A stretch of DNA of 64,000 bases from Bradyrhizobium sp. CB1015 (GTDB taxonomy: Bacteria; Pseudomonadota; Alphaproteobacteria; Rhizobiales; Xanthobacteraceae), in contig NZ_CP104174.1 of NCBI RefSeq assembly GCF_025200925.1, forward strand, positions 6,076,001-6,140,000, given 5' to 3'. Shown here piece by piece: positions 8,640 through 18,759 of this stretch. Each line of letters starts with the position of its first letter. Position 1 is the first letter of the stretch. The notes below the pieces were generated by a model. That model was not told where the DNA came from, did no database searches, and saw only the letters and a list, made by a program, of their open reading frames with translations. The position numbers and the translations under genes are program-made.

Positions 8640-9566
8640 TCAGGCGCTCAATCCGGGATTTGTCCCCGGCATCCAGGTCTGTCGCGGCTCTTCGCCGGTC
8701 GATGCGATCGAGAGGCCGGGCTTGCCGATATGGATCACCGGCACATTGCGCGGATCGTGATCCGGCTTTTCAGTGGTGAAGGTCTTGCTGCGCGTCACCA
8801 GGAAATCGATGATGTGGTTGCGCAGCGCGTAGTACAGCGGATGGCGGTGCAGATCGGTGCGGCCGCGATCCCGCGGCAGCGGGTTCTCGACCACCTCCGC
8901 CAGCACCGCGCCGGGACCGTTGGTCATCAGAAAGATCTTGTCGGCGAGATAGATCGCCTCGTCGACATCATGGGTGATCATGAACGCGGTCTGCCCGGTC
9001 TCCAGGCAAATGCGCCGGACCTCGTCCTGCAGCGTGCCGCGCGTCAGCGCATCCAGCGCCGAGAACGGCTCGTCCATCAGCATCATCTTCGGCGTGATCG
9101 ACAGCGCCCGCGCGATGCCGACACGCTGCTTCATGCCGCCCGACAGCTCCGAAGGGCGCTTGTGCTCGGAGCCGGTGAGCCCGACGAGATCGATGAATTT
9201 CTGTGCGTGCGCCCTCACCTTGGCCCGGTCCCAGCTGCGCCATTTCGAGCTGACCGCATAGGCGACGTTGCCGAGCACGGTGCGCCAGGGCAGCAGCGCA
9301 TGGCTCTGGAAGATCACGGCGCGGTCGAGGCTGGTGCCCGAGATCGCCTGCCCGTCAACGATGACGGCGCCCTCGCTCGGCGCATCGAGCCCGGCGAGGA
9401 TGTTGAGCACCGTGGTCTTGCCGCAGCCGGAATGGCCGATCACGCAAGCGAACTCGCCGCGCGCCATCGAGAGCCAGAGGTTCTCGAAGATGGTGGTCGT
9501 CGCGCCGCCCGCGCCGGGATAGCGCTTGGCGATGCCCTCGATCGAGATGAACTTGTCGGTCATCAC
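8640..9566 (-). CDS. Nitrate/cyanate-type ABC transporter ATP-binding protein
   Basis: This 308-residue ATPase has Walker A 'GHSGCGKTTVLN', Q-loop region 'IFQSHALLPW', signature 'LSGGMKQRVGIARA' and Walker B 'LMDEPFSALD'. This pattern is the NrtD/SsuB/TauB subfamily. Its place between a matching permease and cyanase points to cyanate import (CynD-like), although nitrate or sulfonate specificity cannot be excluded from sequence alone. It starts 2 nt after the permease gene stop. Confidence 0.9.
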   Translation of the reverse strand: MMTDKFISIEGIAKRYPGAGGATTTIFENLWLSMARGEFACVIGHSGCGKTTVLNILAGLDAPSEGAVIVDGQAISGTSLDRAVIFQSHALLPWRTVLGNVAYAVSSKWRSWDRAKVRAHAQKFIDLVGLTGSEHKRPSELSGGMKQRVGIARALSITPKMMLMDEPFSALDALTRGTLQDEVRRICLETGQTAFMITHDVDEAIYLADKIFLMTNGPGAVLAEVVENPLPRDRGRTDLHRHPLYYALRNHIIDFLVTRSKTFTTEKPDHDPRNVPVIHIGKPGLSIASTGEEPRQTWMPGTNPGLSA

Positions 9567-9568
9567 CC

Positions 9569-10411
9569 CTACTCCGGAAACGTGACCATGCGCGTGAAGC
9601 GCGCGAGAATCTGGTCGAGCAGCATGCCGACGATCCCGATCAAGAGGATCGCGATGATGACGTTGGTGATCGACAAATTATTCCACTCGTTCCACACGAA
9701 GTAGCCGATGCCGGTGCCGCCGACGAGCATCTCGGCGGCGACGATCACGAGCCAGGCGATGCCGATCGAGATGCGCATGCCGGTCAAAATCGTCGGCGCC
9801 GCCGCCGGCAGGATCACGGTGAAGGCGCGCCTGACGGCGCCGACCTCCAGCGTCCGTGCCACGTTGATCCATTCCTTGCGTACGGTCGCGACGCCAAACA
9901 CCGTGTTGAGCAGCATCGGCCAGATCGAGCAGATGAAAATGACGAAGATCGCCGAGACCGAGGAATCCTTGATGGTGTAGAGCGCGAGCGGCATCCAGGC
10001 CAAAGGCGAGATCGGCTTTAGCACCTGGATGAACGGATCGAGCGCCTTGCTCAGCAGCGGCGACATCCCGATCAGGAAGCCGAGCGGGATCGCGACCAGC
10101 ACGGCCAGCAGATAGCCGGTGCCGACGCGCGCGATGGAATAAGCGAGCTGGATGCCGAGCCCCTTGTCGTTCGGCCCGTTGTCGTAGAACGGCCGCTTCA
10201 GATGCTCCCAGAGTTTTGCGCCGACGTCGAGCGGCCCGGGCATCGCCGATTTGCCCTGCGTCGCCGTGAGCCCCATCAGCTTGGCGTATTCCGGGCTCAT
10301 CGTCGTCACGGGCGCGGTGGAGCGCGTGGCGAGATGCCAGATGCCGAGAAAGGCGGCGAGCAGCACGATGGAGACGAGGCCCGCACGGAGACGGAGAGAG
10401 GTGTTGGTCAT
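9569..10411 (-). CDS. Nitrate/cyanate-type ABC transporter permease
   Basis: This 280-residue membrane protein has about six hydrophobic segments and the BPD_transp_1 EAA loop region ('EVGAVRRAFTVILPAAAPTI'). It is of the NrtB/TauC class. It lies between the binding-protein gene and the ATPase gene of one transport operon. The region from 10412 to 10568 in front of it is a large palindromic repeat, which could tune the relative expression of binding protein and membrane parts. Confidence 0.9.
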   Translation of the reverse strand: MTNTSLRLRAGLVSIVLLAAFLGIWHLATRSTAPVTTMSPEYAKLMGLTATQGKSAMPGPLDVGAKLWEHLKRPFYDNGPNDKGLGIQLAYSIARVGTGYLLAVLVAIPLGFLIGMSPLLSKALDPFIQVLKPISPLAWMPLALYTIKDSSVSAIFVIFICSIWPMLLNTVFGVATVRKEWINVARTLEVGAVRRAFTVILPAAAPTILTGMRISIGIAWLVIVAAEMLVGGTGIGYFVWNEWNNLSITNVIIAILLIGIVGMLLDQILARFTRMVTFPE

Positions 10412-10413
10412 CT

Positions 10414-10545
10414 CCCTCTCCCCGCTTGCGGGGAGAGGGTCGGGGTGAGGGGGGCTCTCCGCGAGGGAGGTGAGAGTTGGACTCGCGGAGAGTCCCCCTC
10501 ACCCGATCGCTTCGCGATCGACCTCTCCCCGCAAGCGGGGAGAGG
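10414..10545. repeat. Large compound palindromic element
   Basis: Two perfect hairpins, 10414-10439 (CCCTCTCCCCGC tt GCGGGGAGAGGG) and 10522-10545 (CCTCTCCCCGC aa GCGGGGAGAGG), form the ends of a bigger inverted repeat. Its inner arms also match (gtgaggggg / ccccctcac and ctctccgcgag / ctcgcggagag). The whole element lies between the binding-protein and permease genes. It is a typical Bradyrhizobium intergenic repeat. Confidence 0.85.
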
Positions 10546-10568
10546 TGAAGATAGAGCGCGGCCCCTCA

Positions 10569-11948
10569 TCACGACTGCTTCCTGATCTTGAAGCTCGCCA
10601 CATAGTCCTCCGGCTTCGCCGGATCGAACGTCTTGCCCATCACCGCGAACGACTTGTACGCGCTCGCCGGCGGCGATAGGCCCATCTCAGTCATCAGCTT
10701 CTTGGTGTCTGTCGCCAGATACACCTGCTCGGCCACCGCCTTGTAGTCGACGTCGCCCTTGATCTGGCCCCAGCGCTTCATCTGCGTCAGCATCCACACC
10801 GCAAAGGACTGCCAGGGGAACGGATCGAAATCGACGCGCTTGGGATCGGTCTTCACCCCGCCGAGGCCGTCGGCATAGGTGCCGGTCAGGACCTGCTCCA
10901 GCACCGTGACCGGCGCGTTGATGTAGTTGGCGGGCGCAATGGCTTCCGCGATCTGCTTGCGGTTCTCCGCCTTCGACGCAAAGGCGGTGGCATCGACGAT
11001 CGCGCGCGTCAGCGCCGCGAAGCTGTTCGGCGCGGTCGTGATGAACTCACGGCTCGCAGCAAAGCTGCAGCAGGGATGGCCGTCCCAGATCTCCTTGGAG
11101 AGCAGATGCATGAAGCCGACGCCGTCATAGATCGCGCGCTGGCAGATGTTGTCGGGCGCAAGGAAGCCGTCGATATTGTCGGCACGCAAATTCGCGACCA
11201 TCTCCGGCGGCGGCACCGAGCGCAGCTGCACGTCGGTATCGGGGTCGAGACCGTGCTCGGCGAGGTAATAGCGCAAGAGGTAATTGTGCATGGAATAGTC
11301 GAAGGGGATGGCGAATTTCAGCCCCTTCCAGTCCTTCGGATCGCGCTTGTCCTTGTTCTTGGTCGCCAGCACGATGCCCTGCCCGTTGATGTTCTCGATC
11401 GCAGGCACGGCAAAGGGAATGGCGTTGGCACCAAGGCCGAGCGAGATCGCGATCGGCATCGGCGCCAGCATGTGCGCGGCGTCGTATTCCTTGTTGATGG
11501 TCTTGTCGCGGATCACGGCCCAGCCGGCGGTCTTCACCACTTCGACGTTGAGGCCGTGCTTGGCATAGAAGCCCATCGGCGCCGCCATGATGATCGGCGT
11601 TGCGCAGGTGATCGGGATGAAGCCGACCTTGAGGTCCTTCTTCTCGGGCGCGCCGGCTTGCGCGAACACTTCGGTCGCCGTCTTGAGCGGGAAGAATTGC
11701 GATAGCGCGGCGAGCGCAGTCGATGCGCCGACCGACTTCAGGAAGGCGCGCCGCGCCACGTCCTGCGGAAACATCGCGCGCATCACGGCGGAGGCGACCA
11801 CGCCCTCATAACGCTTCTCTTCGCTTGCGACCGGCTCGCAATGCAGCGCCGTGGCCTGCTCGTGCTCAGCTGCGGAACGATGCTGGCCGCAAACACAGCC
11901 GGCTGGAAGGTTGCGATCGGGATCAAACGGATTGTCGAACGTGGACAT
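10569..11948 (-). CDS. CmpA/NrtA-type substrate-binding protein, probably for cyanate
   Basis: This 459-residue protein has a long polar leader, then a Tat signal with the twin-arginine motif 'RRAFLKSVGAS' near residue 67, then the CmpA/NrtA fold ('LKVGFIPITCATPIIMAA', 'PPEMVANLRADNIDGFLAPD'). Family members bind nitrate, bicarbonate or cyanate. With cyanase at the end of the same cluster, cyanate is the likeliest ligand (CynA-like). A sigma54 promoter lies 36-50 bp upstream (11984-11998), and the gene has a strong ribosome-binding site (GGAGGG). Confidence 0.88.
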   Translation of the reverse strand: MSTFDNPFDPDRNLPAGCVCGQHRSAAEHEQATALHCEPVASEEKRYEGVVASAVMRAMFPQDVARRAFLKSVGASTALAALSQFFPLKTATEVFAQAGAPEKKDLKVGFIPITCATPIIMAAPMGFYAKHGLNVEVVKTAGWAVIRDKTINKEYDAAHMLAPMPIAISLGLGANAIPFAVPAIENINGQGIVLATKNKDKRDPKDWKGLKFAIPFDYSMHNYLLRYYLAEHGLDPDTDVQLRSVPPPEMVANLRADNIDGFLAPDNICQRAIYDGVGFMHLLSKEIWDGHPCCSFAASREFITTAPNSFAALTRAIVDATAFASKAENRKQIAEAIAPANYINAPVTVLEQVLTGTYADGLGGVKTDPKRVDFDPFPWQSFAVWMLTQMKRWGQIKGDVDYKAVAEQVYLATDTKKLMTEMGLSPPASAYKSFAVMGKTFDPAKPEDYVASFKIRKQS

Positions 11949-11983
11949 CGGCCCTCCTGCGCGTCATTGCGAGGAGTAATTAC

Positions 11984-11998
11984 GCAAGGAGCATGCCA
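11984..11998 (-). promoter_or_regulatory. Sigma54 (-24/-12) promoter of the ABC transporter operon
   Basis: On the minus strand the sequence TGGCATGCTCCTTGC matches the RpoN consensus with the invariant GG and GC exactly ten bases apart. Transcription would start near 11972, about 24 nt before the ATG. The divergent neighbour is a sigma54 activator, which supports the assignment. Confidence 0.8.
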
Positions 11999-12057
11999 TG
12001 CCCCTTCGGCCGGCCAGTACCTTGATAACGCAGCACTTTCACCCGCACTTGGCCGCT

Positions 12058-12107
12058 ACGAAAACTCGTGATAAACGAGATTTCGTAGTTCAATTACGAG
12101 ATTTCGC
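12058..12107. promoter_or_regulatory. Three copies of a 12-bp operator (ACGAGATTTCGT)
   Basis: The sites are 12058-12069 (ACGAAAACTCGT, inverted orientation), 12075-12086 (ACGAGATTTCGT) and 12096-12107 (ACGAGATTTCGC). They lie directly before the activator start codon and about 85-135 bp upstream of the divergent operon's predicted transcription start, the usual distance for an enhancer of a sigma54 promoter. Autoregulation by the activator is likely too. Confidence 0.65.
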
Positions 12108-12108
12108 A

Positions 12109-14034
<1,926 letters not shown>

Positions 14035-14040
14035 TCGCGC

Positions 14041-14919
14041 TCAGGCTGCCTTGGTGGTGACGTCCGATGCGATCGGCAGGCCCTGCTCGATCGGCAGCGA
14101 GGGATCGCGCGACCATTCGTTCCAGGAGCCGAAATACATCCGCACGTCCTTTACGCCGGCGTTCTTCAGCGCCAGGAACGTGTTCGAGGCGCGCGCGCCC
14201 TTGAAGCAGTAGAGGTACACCGGCGTCGTCTGCGAGATGCCGACGGTGGCGCATTCCGCCAGAATCTCGTCCTTGGATTTGAAGCGCGGGCCTTCGGCGG
14301 TCGGCTTCATCATGCGATACCATTCCAGCCACACGGCGCCCGGAATGCGGCCCTTGCGCGGGCAGAAATCCTTGCCATACGGGGACGAGCTGTCACCGAT
14401 CCACTCGTCGACGTCGCGCACGTCGAGGATCGCGATGCCCGGCTTGCCGACGGCGGCGAGCATGGTCTTGGCATCGATCAGGATCTCACCGGCTTCAGGC
14501 TCGATCGCGAACGAAGCCTTCGCCGGCGTTGGCACGTCCTTGGTCACCGGGAAGCCCGCGGCCGACCAGGCGTCGAAGCCGCCATGCAGCACCTTCACCT
14601 TGGGATAGCCGAGCATGGTGAGCAGGTAATAGCCGCGGCAGGACTGGCCGAAGCCGGAGTTCATCGACTGCTCGTAGATCACGGCGGTCTCCTTCCCCGA
14701 AAGGCCGGCACCGCCGAACGCATCGGCGAATTTCGTCTTGAGCTCGGCCATGCCTTCCGGCGTCGAGGTCGCGAGGAACGTAAAGATCTCGTGCACGTTC
14801 ACGGCGCCCGGCAGGTGCCCGGCGGCGTAAGCATCGGGATTGCGGGTGTCGATGACGACACACGGCTCGGTCTTCAAGAGATCGGCGAGTTCGACGGCAG
14901 TGATCAGAACGTCAGTCAT
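14041..14919 (-). CDS. Two-domain rhodanese-type sulfurtransferase
   Basis: This 292-residue protein has two rhodanese domains. The first contains 'VVIDTRNPDAYAAGHLPGAV' and a degenerate active loop; the second has the catalytic loop with Cys in 'YLYCFKGARAS'. Enzymes of this class transfer sulfane sulfur from thiosulfate or 3-mercaptopyruvate to cyanide or thiols. It ends 7 nt from the convergent activator gene and follows the dehydrogenase gene by 49 nt, so it is the third gene of the OsmC operon. Confidence 0.9.
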   Translation of the reverse strand: MTDVLITAVELADLLKTEPCVVIDTRNPDAYAAGHLPGAVNVHEIFTFLATSTPEGMAELKTKFADAFGGAGLSGKETAVIYEQSMNSGFGQSCRGYYLLTMLGYPKVKVLHGGFDAWSAAGFPVTKDVPTPAKASFAIEPEAGEILIDAKTMLAAVGKPGIAILDVRDVDEWIGDSSSPYGKDFCPRKGRIPGAVWLEWYRMMKPTAEGPRFKSKDEILAECATVGISQTTPVYLYCFKGARASNTFLALKNAGVKDVRMYFGSWNEWSRDPSLPIEQGLPIASDVTTKAA

Positions 14920-14968
14920 GGCAGCCTCTCCGTTGAGGTTGGTGGGTCTTCGGGTGGACTCGTAGAAA

Positions 14969-16102
14969 TCAGAAATCGGCGAGCATCTTGCGCAGCTGCT
15001 TGGTGGCGGGCGTGACGATCGCGACGAAATAGGCCTCGCGCAGGCGCCGCTGCGCGCGGTGGCTCTTGAGATAGCCGCGGGCGCCACAATGCAGCATCGC
15101 CGCATGCGCCGCCGCGACGCTGGCCTCGCCCGCGCGAAGCCGCAGCGCGATCACCTTGCGCCAGTAGGTCTCCTCCTCGTTGTAGGGATCGCGTGCCAGC
15201 GCCATGGTCTCGGCCTCGAGCTCGGCGGCGAGCTCGCGGAAGTGCACCGGCTGCTGCGGCAGATAGCGGTTGATATGGCCGAGCGGGCTATCCACCTCGT
15301 CCATGATGTTGATGCAGTCCTTGATCACCCCCAGCGCCATGCCGGCTTGGAGCAGGATGAAGCCGGCCCGGATCTTCTTGACGAAGGGCGTGGCGGGATC
15401 GGCGAGGATCAGCTCGTCCGGCACGAAGGCGTCGCGGAACTGCACGCCATAAGTGCCGGTGCCGTCCATCGCGAGGAACGGCTTGCACGGCGTCAGCGTG
15501 ATCGCCGGGTTCGAGCAATCGGCCAGGAACATGACGGTGCCGGGCTCGCCACTTGCGATGCCCTGCTCGTCTTCGCGCTCGAAGATCGTGCCGAAGTAAT
15601 GGTCGGGGCCGAGATTGGAGACCCAGGGCAGCGCGCCGCGCACGATGTAGCCGCCCTCGACCTTGCGGCCCTTCAGCTTCAGCTTCTCGATGCCGAAAAA
15701 GCTCTTCATGGGATTGGAAAGCCCGGTGCCGCCGAGCACGCGACCGGTCGAGAAGGCATCGCCGAAGCGCTTTGCGAGCTTCACATTGGTGGAATTCGCC
15801 GCGTACCAGACCAGCGTGTTCTGGCACCACGCCATGAAGGCCGTCGCCCCGCAGACCTCGCCGATCGCCGCCATCGCCTGGATCGCGCAGCGCAGATCGG
15901 CGGGACCTTCGTGCGGCACGTGGCTGCCCCACGCCCCGACCGCGCCGAGCTTGCGCAGCACCTCGGCCGGATAGACCGAGCCGTCGTCGATGCCGGCGGC
16001 AAGCGGCGCGAGTTCTTGGCGCGCGATCCGCGCCACCTCGCCCGCAATGGACGGTGCGGGCTGATCCAGAACGTCGGCCTGCGATAAAGCCAGTGAACCC
16101 AT
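14969..16102 (-). CDS. Acyl-CoA dehydrogenase-like flavoprotein
   Basis: This 377-residue protein follows the acyl-CoA dehydrogenase layout: N-terminal helical domain, central beta domain ('GGTGLSNPMKSFFGIEKLKL', 'GYIVRGALPWVSNLGPDHYF') and C-terminal helical bundle. The C-terminus is divergent from fatty-acid enzymes, and the usual catalytic Glu is not evident. It resembles the branch that includes sulfur-compound oxidoreductases (SfnB/DszC-like), but the substrate is unknown. It lies between OsmC and rhodanese genes, which argues for a sulfur-related role. Confidence 0.82.
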   Translation of the reverse strand: MGSLALSQADVLDQPAPSIAGEVARIARQELAPLAAGIDDGSVYPAEVLRKLGAVGAWGSHVPHEGPADLRCAIQAMAAIGEVCGATAFMAWCQNTLVWYAANSTNVKLAKRFGDAFSTGRVLGGTGLSNPMKSFFGIEKLKLKGRKVEGGYIVRGALPWVSNLGPDHYFGTIFEREDEQGIASGEPGTVMFLADCSNPAITLTPCKPFLAMDGTGTYGVQFRDAFVPDELILADPATPFVKKIRAGFILLQAGMALGVIKDCINIMDEVDSPLGHINRYLPQQPVHFRELAAELEAETMALARDPYNEEETYWRKVIALRLRAGEASVAAAHAAMLHCGARGYLKSHRAQRRLREAYFVAIVTPATKQLRKMLADF

Positions 16103-16137
16103 GATCGTCTCCCGCACTCTGTCCTGATTGCCGTCTG

Positions 16138-16680
16138 CTAGATGCCGACCTCGAGATTGACCGGCCGGGTGAAGGTGTTGGCGACCGGCGACCATTTCTT
16201 CACATGGGCGACCAGTGCGTTGATCTCGTCCGGCGAGATACCCTCGCATTCCATGTCGACCTTGACGCGGACATCGGTGAATCCGACCGGCTTGTCGGAG
16301 GTGTCGCCGGTGCCCCAGACCGCGGTGATGTTGAGATCGCCTTCGAGCTCGAGCTCGAGCTTGTTGACGATCCAGCCGCGATGCACGGCGTTGGCATGCA
16401 GGCCGACGGCGAGGCAGGAGCCGAGCGCGGCCAGCGAGGCTTCCGACGGATTGGGCGCGGTGTCGTCGCCCAAGAGACCCGGCGGCTCGTCGACAATGTA
16501 GGGCGGCAGGTTGCGGATATAGTTGGCGTGGCGGAATTTGCCCTCCGCGACCGTCTTGCACTTCAAGGTCTTGATGACCTTCGGATTCGCCTTGCCGCTC
16601 GCGATCAGTTGCTCGAGGCCATTCTTGTCGATGGGCGCGAGGCAACCCGTCAGCACTGTCTTTTGAACGACGGCAGTCAT
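16138..16680 (-). CDS. OsmC-family protein
   Basis: This 180-residue protein has the OsmC/Ohr fold pattern with 'PSEASLAALGSCLAVGLHANAV' holding one of the two reactive cysteines. The second canonical Cys position is less clear; a Cys lies in 'KVDMECEGIS'. OsmC/Ohr proteins reduce organic hydroperoxides using thiols; several divergent members have other roles. It is the first gene of the operon and has a sigma54 promoter at 16738-16752. Confidence 0.88.
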   Translation of the reverse strand: MTAVVQKTVLTGCLAPIDKNGLEQLIASGKANPKVIKTLKCKTVAEGKFRHANYIRNLPPYIVDEPPGLLGDDTAPNPSEASLAALGSCLAVGLHANAVHRGWIVNKLELELEGDLNITAVWGTGDTSDKPVGFTDVRVKVDMECEGISPDEINALVAHVKKWSPVANTFTRPVNLEVGI

Positions 16681-16737
16681 CAGTCTTCTCCCTGGCAGAA
16701 GTGGAAATCGGCAGGATACCGAACGGTCTGTTTCCTT

Positions 16738-16752
16738 GCATGGACCGTGCCA
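16738..16752 (-). promoter_or_regulatory. Sigma54 (-24/-12) promoter of the OsmC operon
   Basis: On the minus strand TGGCACGGTCCATGC matches the RpoN consensus, including full TGGCACG and the GG-N10-GC spacing. The predicted start near 16726 gives a leader of about 46 nt before the OsmC start at 16680. No clear copy of the ACGAGATTTCGT element was seen upstream. Confidence 0.75.
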
Positions 16753-16817
16753 GAGCCCGCGAAAAACAAAACGCGAGGCTTTGGAGCCGCTTAAGACTCC
16801 GTGCCTGCGGATTGATC

Positions 16818-16852
16818 GGCCGGTCCTTGCTCAATCGCGATGCAGACCGGCC
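16818..16852. promoter_or_regulatory. Inverted repeat upstream of TetR gene
   Basis: GGCCGGTC (16818-16825) and GACCGGCC (16845-16852) are perfect inverted arms 19 nt apart, in the divergent region between the OsmC operon and the TetR gene. It could be a regulator site or a leader hairpin. Confidence 0.4.
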
Positions 16853-16927
16853 AGACTCTGCGAATCTTTTCAGCGCCAAACAGATGCGGCTTGCTGATGC
16901 GGCACGGCTGCGGGTAAGTTTGAGTCC

Positions 16928-17575
16928 ATGGCAAAGACGTCATCGAAGAAGAATTCGCCCCACGCCGCCGCCGCCGAGGACGAGTCCGCACGCGGTCGCC
17001 TCTTGAGCGCGGCGACGCATCTGTTCTGCAAGAACGGCATCAACGCCACCGGCATCGATGCGATCATCGAAGAGGCCGGCACCGCCAAGACCACGCTCTA
17101 CAAATTGTTCGGCTCCAAGACCAACCTCGTCAACGCCGTGCTGGAGAGCGAAGGCAAGCAATGGCGCGAATGGTTCATCGGCGCCATGGAGCAAGGTGGC
17201 GGCGATGCGCAGGCGAAACTCACGCGCATCTTCCCCGCACTGAAGAGCTGGTTCGCCGAAGAGCGCTTCTACGGCTGCCCCTTCATCAACGCCGTCGGCG
17301 AGCACGACAAGGACGCAAAACAGTTCCGCAACATCGCTCTGAAGCACAAGAAGATCGTGCTCGGCCACATCGAGAAGCTCGCCGGCGAGCTCGGCACAGC
17401 CGAGCCCGCAGTGCTCGCGCATCAGCTCGGCCTCATCATCGACGGCGCCATCGTCGCCGCGATGATCTCGCGCGATCCGGGCGTCGCCGATACGGCCGCG
17501 CTCACGGCGGGTCCCCTGCTCGGCCAGGCCAAGACGAAGAAGAAGCGCGCGGCGGATCAGCTCGAGGCGGTCTAA
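16928..17575 (+). CDS. TetR/AcrR-family regulator
   Basis: This 215-residue regulator has a TetR HTH at about residues 20-70 ('ATHLFCKNGINATGIDAIIE', then 'GTAKTTLYKLFGSKTNLV'). The ligand domain includes 'CPFINAVGEHDKDAKQFRNI', typical of a broad TetR subgroup near stress or efflux genes. It is divergent from the sigma54-promoted OsmC operon and could add repression there. The C-terminus is Lys-rich. Confidence 0.9.
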   Translation: MAKTSSKKNSPHAAAAEDESARGRLLSAATHLFCKNGINATGIDAIIEEAGTAKTTLYKLFGSKTNLVNAVLESEGKQWREWFIGAMEQGGGDAQAKLTRIFPALKSWFAEERFYGCPFINAVGEHDKDAKQFRNIALKHKKIVLGHIEKLAGELGTAEPAVLAHQLGLIIDGAIVAAMISRDPGVADTAALTAGPLLGQAKTKKKRAADQLEAV

Positions 17576-17585
17576 CGGTTCTCAC

Positions 17586-17650
17586 TTCGTAGCCCGCATG
17601 CAGCGAAGCGGAATACGGGGACACCGTCCCGGATTGCCGCTCCGCTCGTT
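17586..17650. repeat. Degenerate intergenic repeat
   Basis: The stretch 'GTAGCCCGCATGCAGCGAAG' onward followed by 'CCCGGATTGCCGC' resembles the Bradyrhizobium repeat built on 'CCCGGATTCCGCT...GGGCTACG'. It seems degenerate or partial here, between the TetR gene and the disrupted TPR gene end. Confidence 0.45.
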
Positions 17651-17715
17651 CCAAGCTGGGAAGGCTCTACGTCGCAAATCAGGGTTTCGTTTCGAGCTTG
17701 TGAAGCTCGGCGCTA

Positions 17716-18759
17716 GAGCATGATGTTTTTATACGGAAACGTAGCCTGAGTTTTTGAAGTAGTTGGTGCACTCCGTCTCGGAGAAGAGATCGAGGAGTTC
17801 ACCAGCCTTTCTCCAGGTTGCCTCCACGTCACGGGGCTCGGCAGCTCGCATGAGATGTTTGAGTTTGGCGAAGACCTGCTCGATCGGATTGAGGTCAGGG
17901 CTATATGGCGGCAAGAAGATGCGGTGGGCGCCTCTGGCGCGGATGGCTTGGCGAGCCGCTTTGCCCTTATGGCTGCCAAGATTGTCGAGAACGACGATCT
18001 CGCCCGGTGCGAGGGTGGGTGCCAACACCTTCTCGACGTACAGCGTGAAGAGCTCACCATTGATGGGACCATCGATCACCCAAGGCGCGCTGATCCGATC
18101 GTGACGCAGCGCCGCGATGAAGGTCATGGTCTTCCAATGGCCGAAAGGTGCAGATGCTTGGAGGCGCTGTCCACAAGGCCCCCAGCCGCGTAGCGGCGCC
18201 ATATTGGTCTTGATCCACGTCTCGTCGATAAAAACCAACCGTGCGACGTCGATCCTGCCTTGATGTGCTTTCCAGCGGGTCCGCTTACGGACGACGTCTG
18301 GGCGATCCTGCTCGGCCGGTAGAAGCGTTTTTTTTGAAGCTGAGCCCCTCGGCGTGAACAAAAGTCCACACCGCCCGCACGTCTGTCTTGATCCCCCGTG
18401 CAGCCAGCTCCTGCGTCAGCTTGCGCAAGGTGAATGGCCCCGAGCGAATGCGTTTGCGCAGCCAGTCGGCGTTGGCATCCGACAGAACCCGCTTCTTGTG
18501 GCCGCCGATCTGGCCGGGCGCCAGGCCTCCGGTATCCCGCCTCAGATTCTTCCACTTCGTCACGCAGGAGGGGCTGATCTGGAGCGCCTCGGCAATCGAA
18601 CGAACCGTTTCCCCTGCGTCAGCTCGCGCCAAAGCCCGTTCCCGGATGTCTTCCGAATAGGGTCGCGTCATCCATGCTGGCCTCCGCCCTCCAGCATGGA
18701 TGTTAAATCAGAAATCGCTCCCAGTGGGAATCCCGATTCCAGTCAAAAACAACATGCTC
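17716..18759 (-). mobile_element. IS630-family insertion sequence, 1044 bp
   Basis: Ends are GAGCATG at the left (17716) and CATGCTC at the right (18759), extending as imperfect inverted repeats (GAGCATGATGTTTTT versus GAGCATGTTGTTTTT). Both ends are flanked by TA (17714-17715 and 18760-18761), the target duplicated by IS630/Tc1-type elements. Inside are two overlapping transposase frames. The insertion lies in the 3' end of the TPR gene that reads from 19993. Confidence 0.9.
17729..18671 (-). CDS. IS630-family transposase made by frameshifting over A8
   Basis: The first frame (18671 to 18285) holds the N-terminal HTH part ('SIAEALQISPSCVTKWKNLR') and a winged-helix segment. The second (18361 to 17729) holds the DDE catalytic domain: 'FIDETWIKTN', 'VVLDNLGSHKG' and 'YSPDLNPIEQVF'. 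The two overlap at a run of eight A on the coding strand (18335-18328), a classic slippage site for producing the fused transposase. The element therefore looks potentially active. Confidence 0.88.

Noticed and set aside
10414..10545. Possible CRISPR-like array
   Set aside because: The repeated units are palindromic arms of one element, without regular spacers and without cas genes nearby.
16818..16852. Hairpin as a terminator or attenuator
   Set aside because: No T-run and no upstream gene reading into it; kept only as a possible operator.
17716..18759. IS630 as part of a larger genomic island
   Set aside because: No integrase, tRNA target or cargo genes surround it; the flanks are a single interrupted gene.
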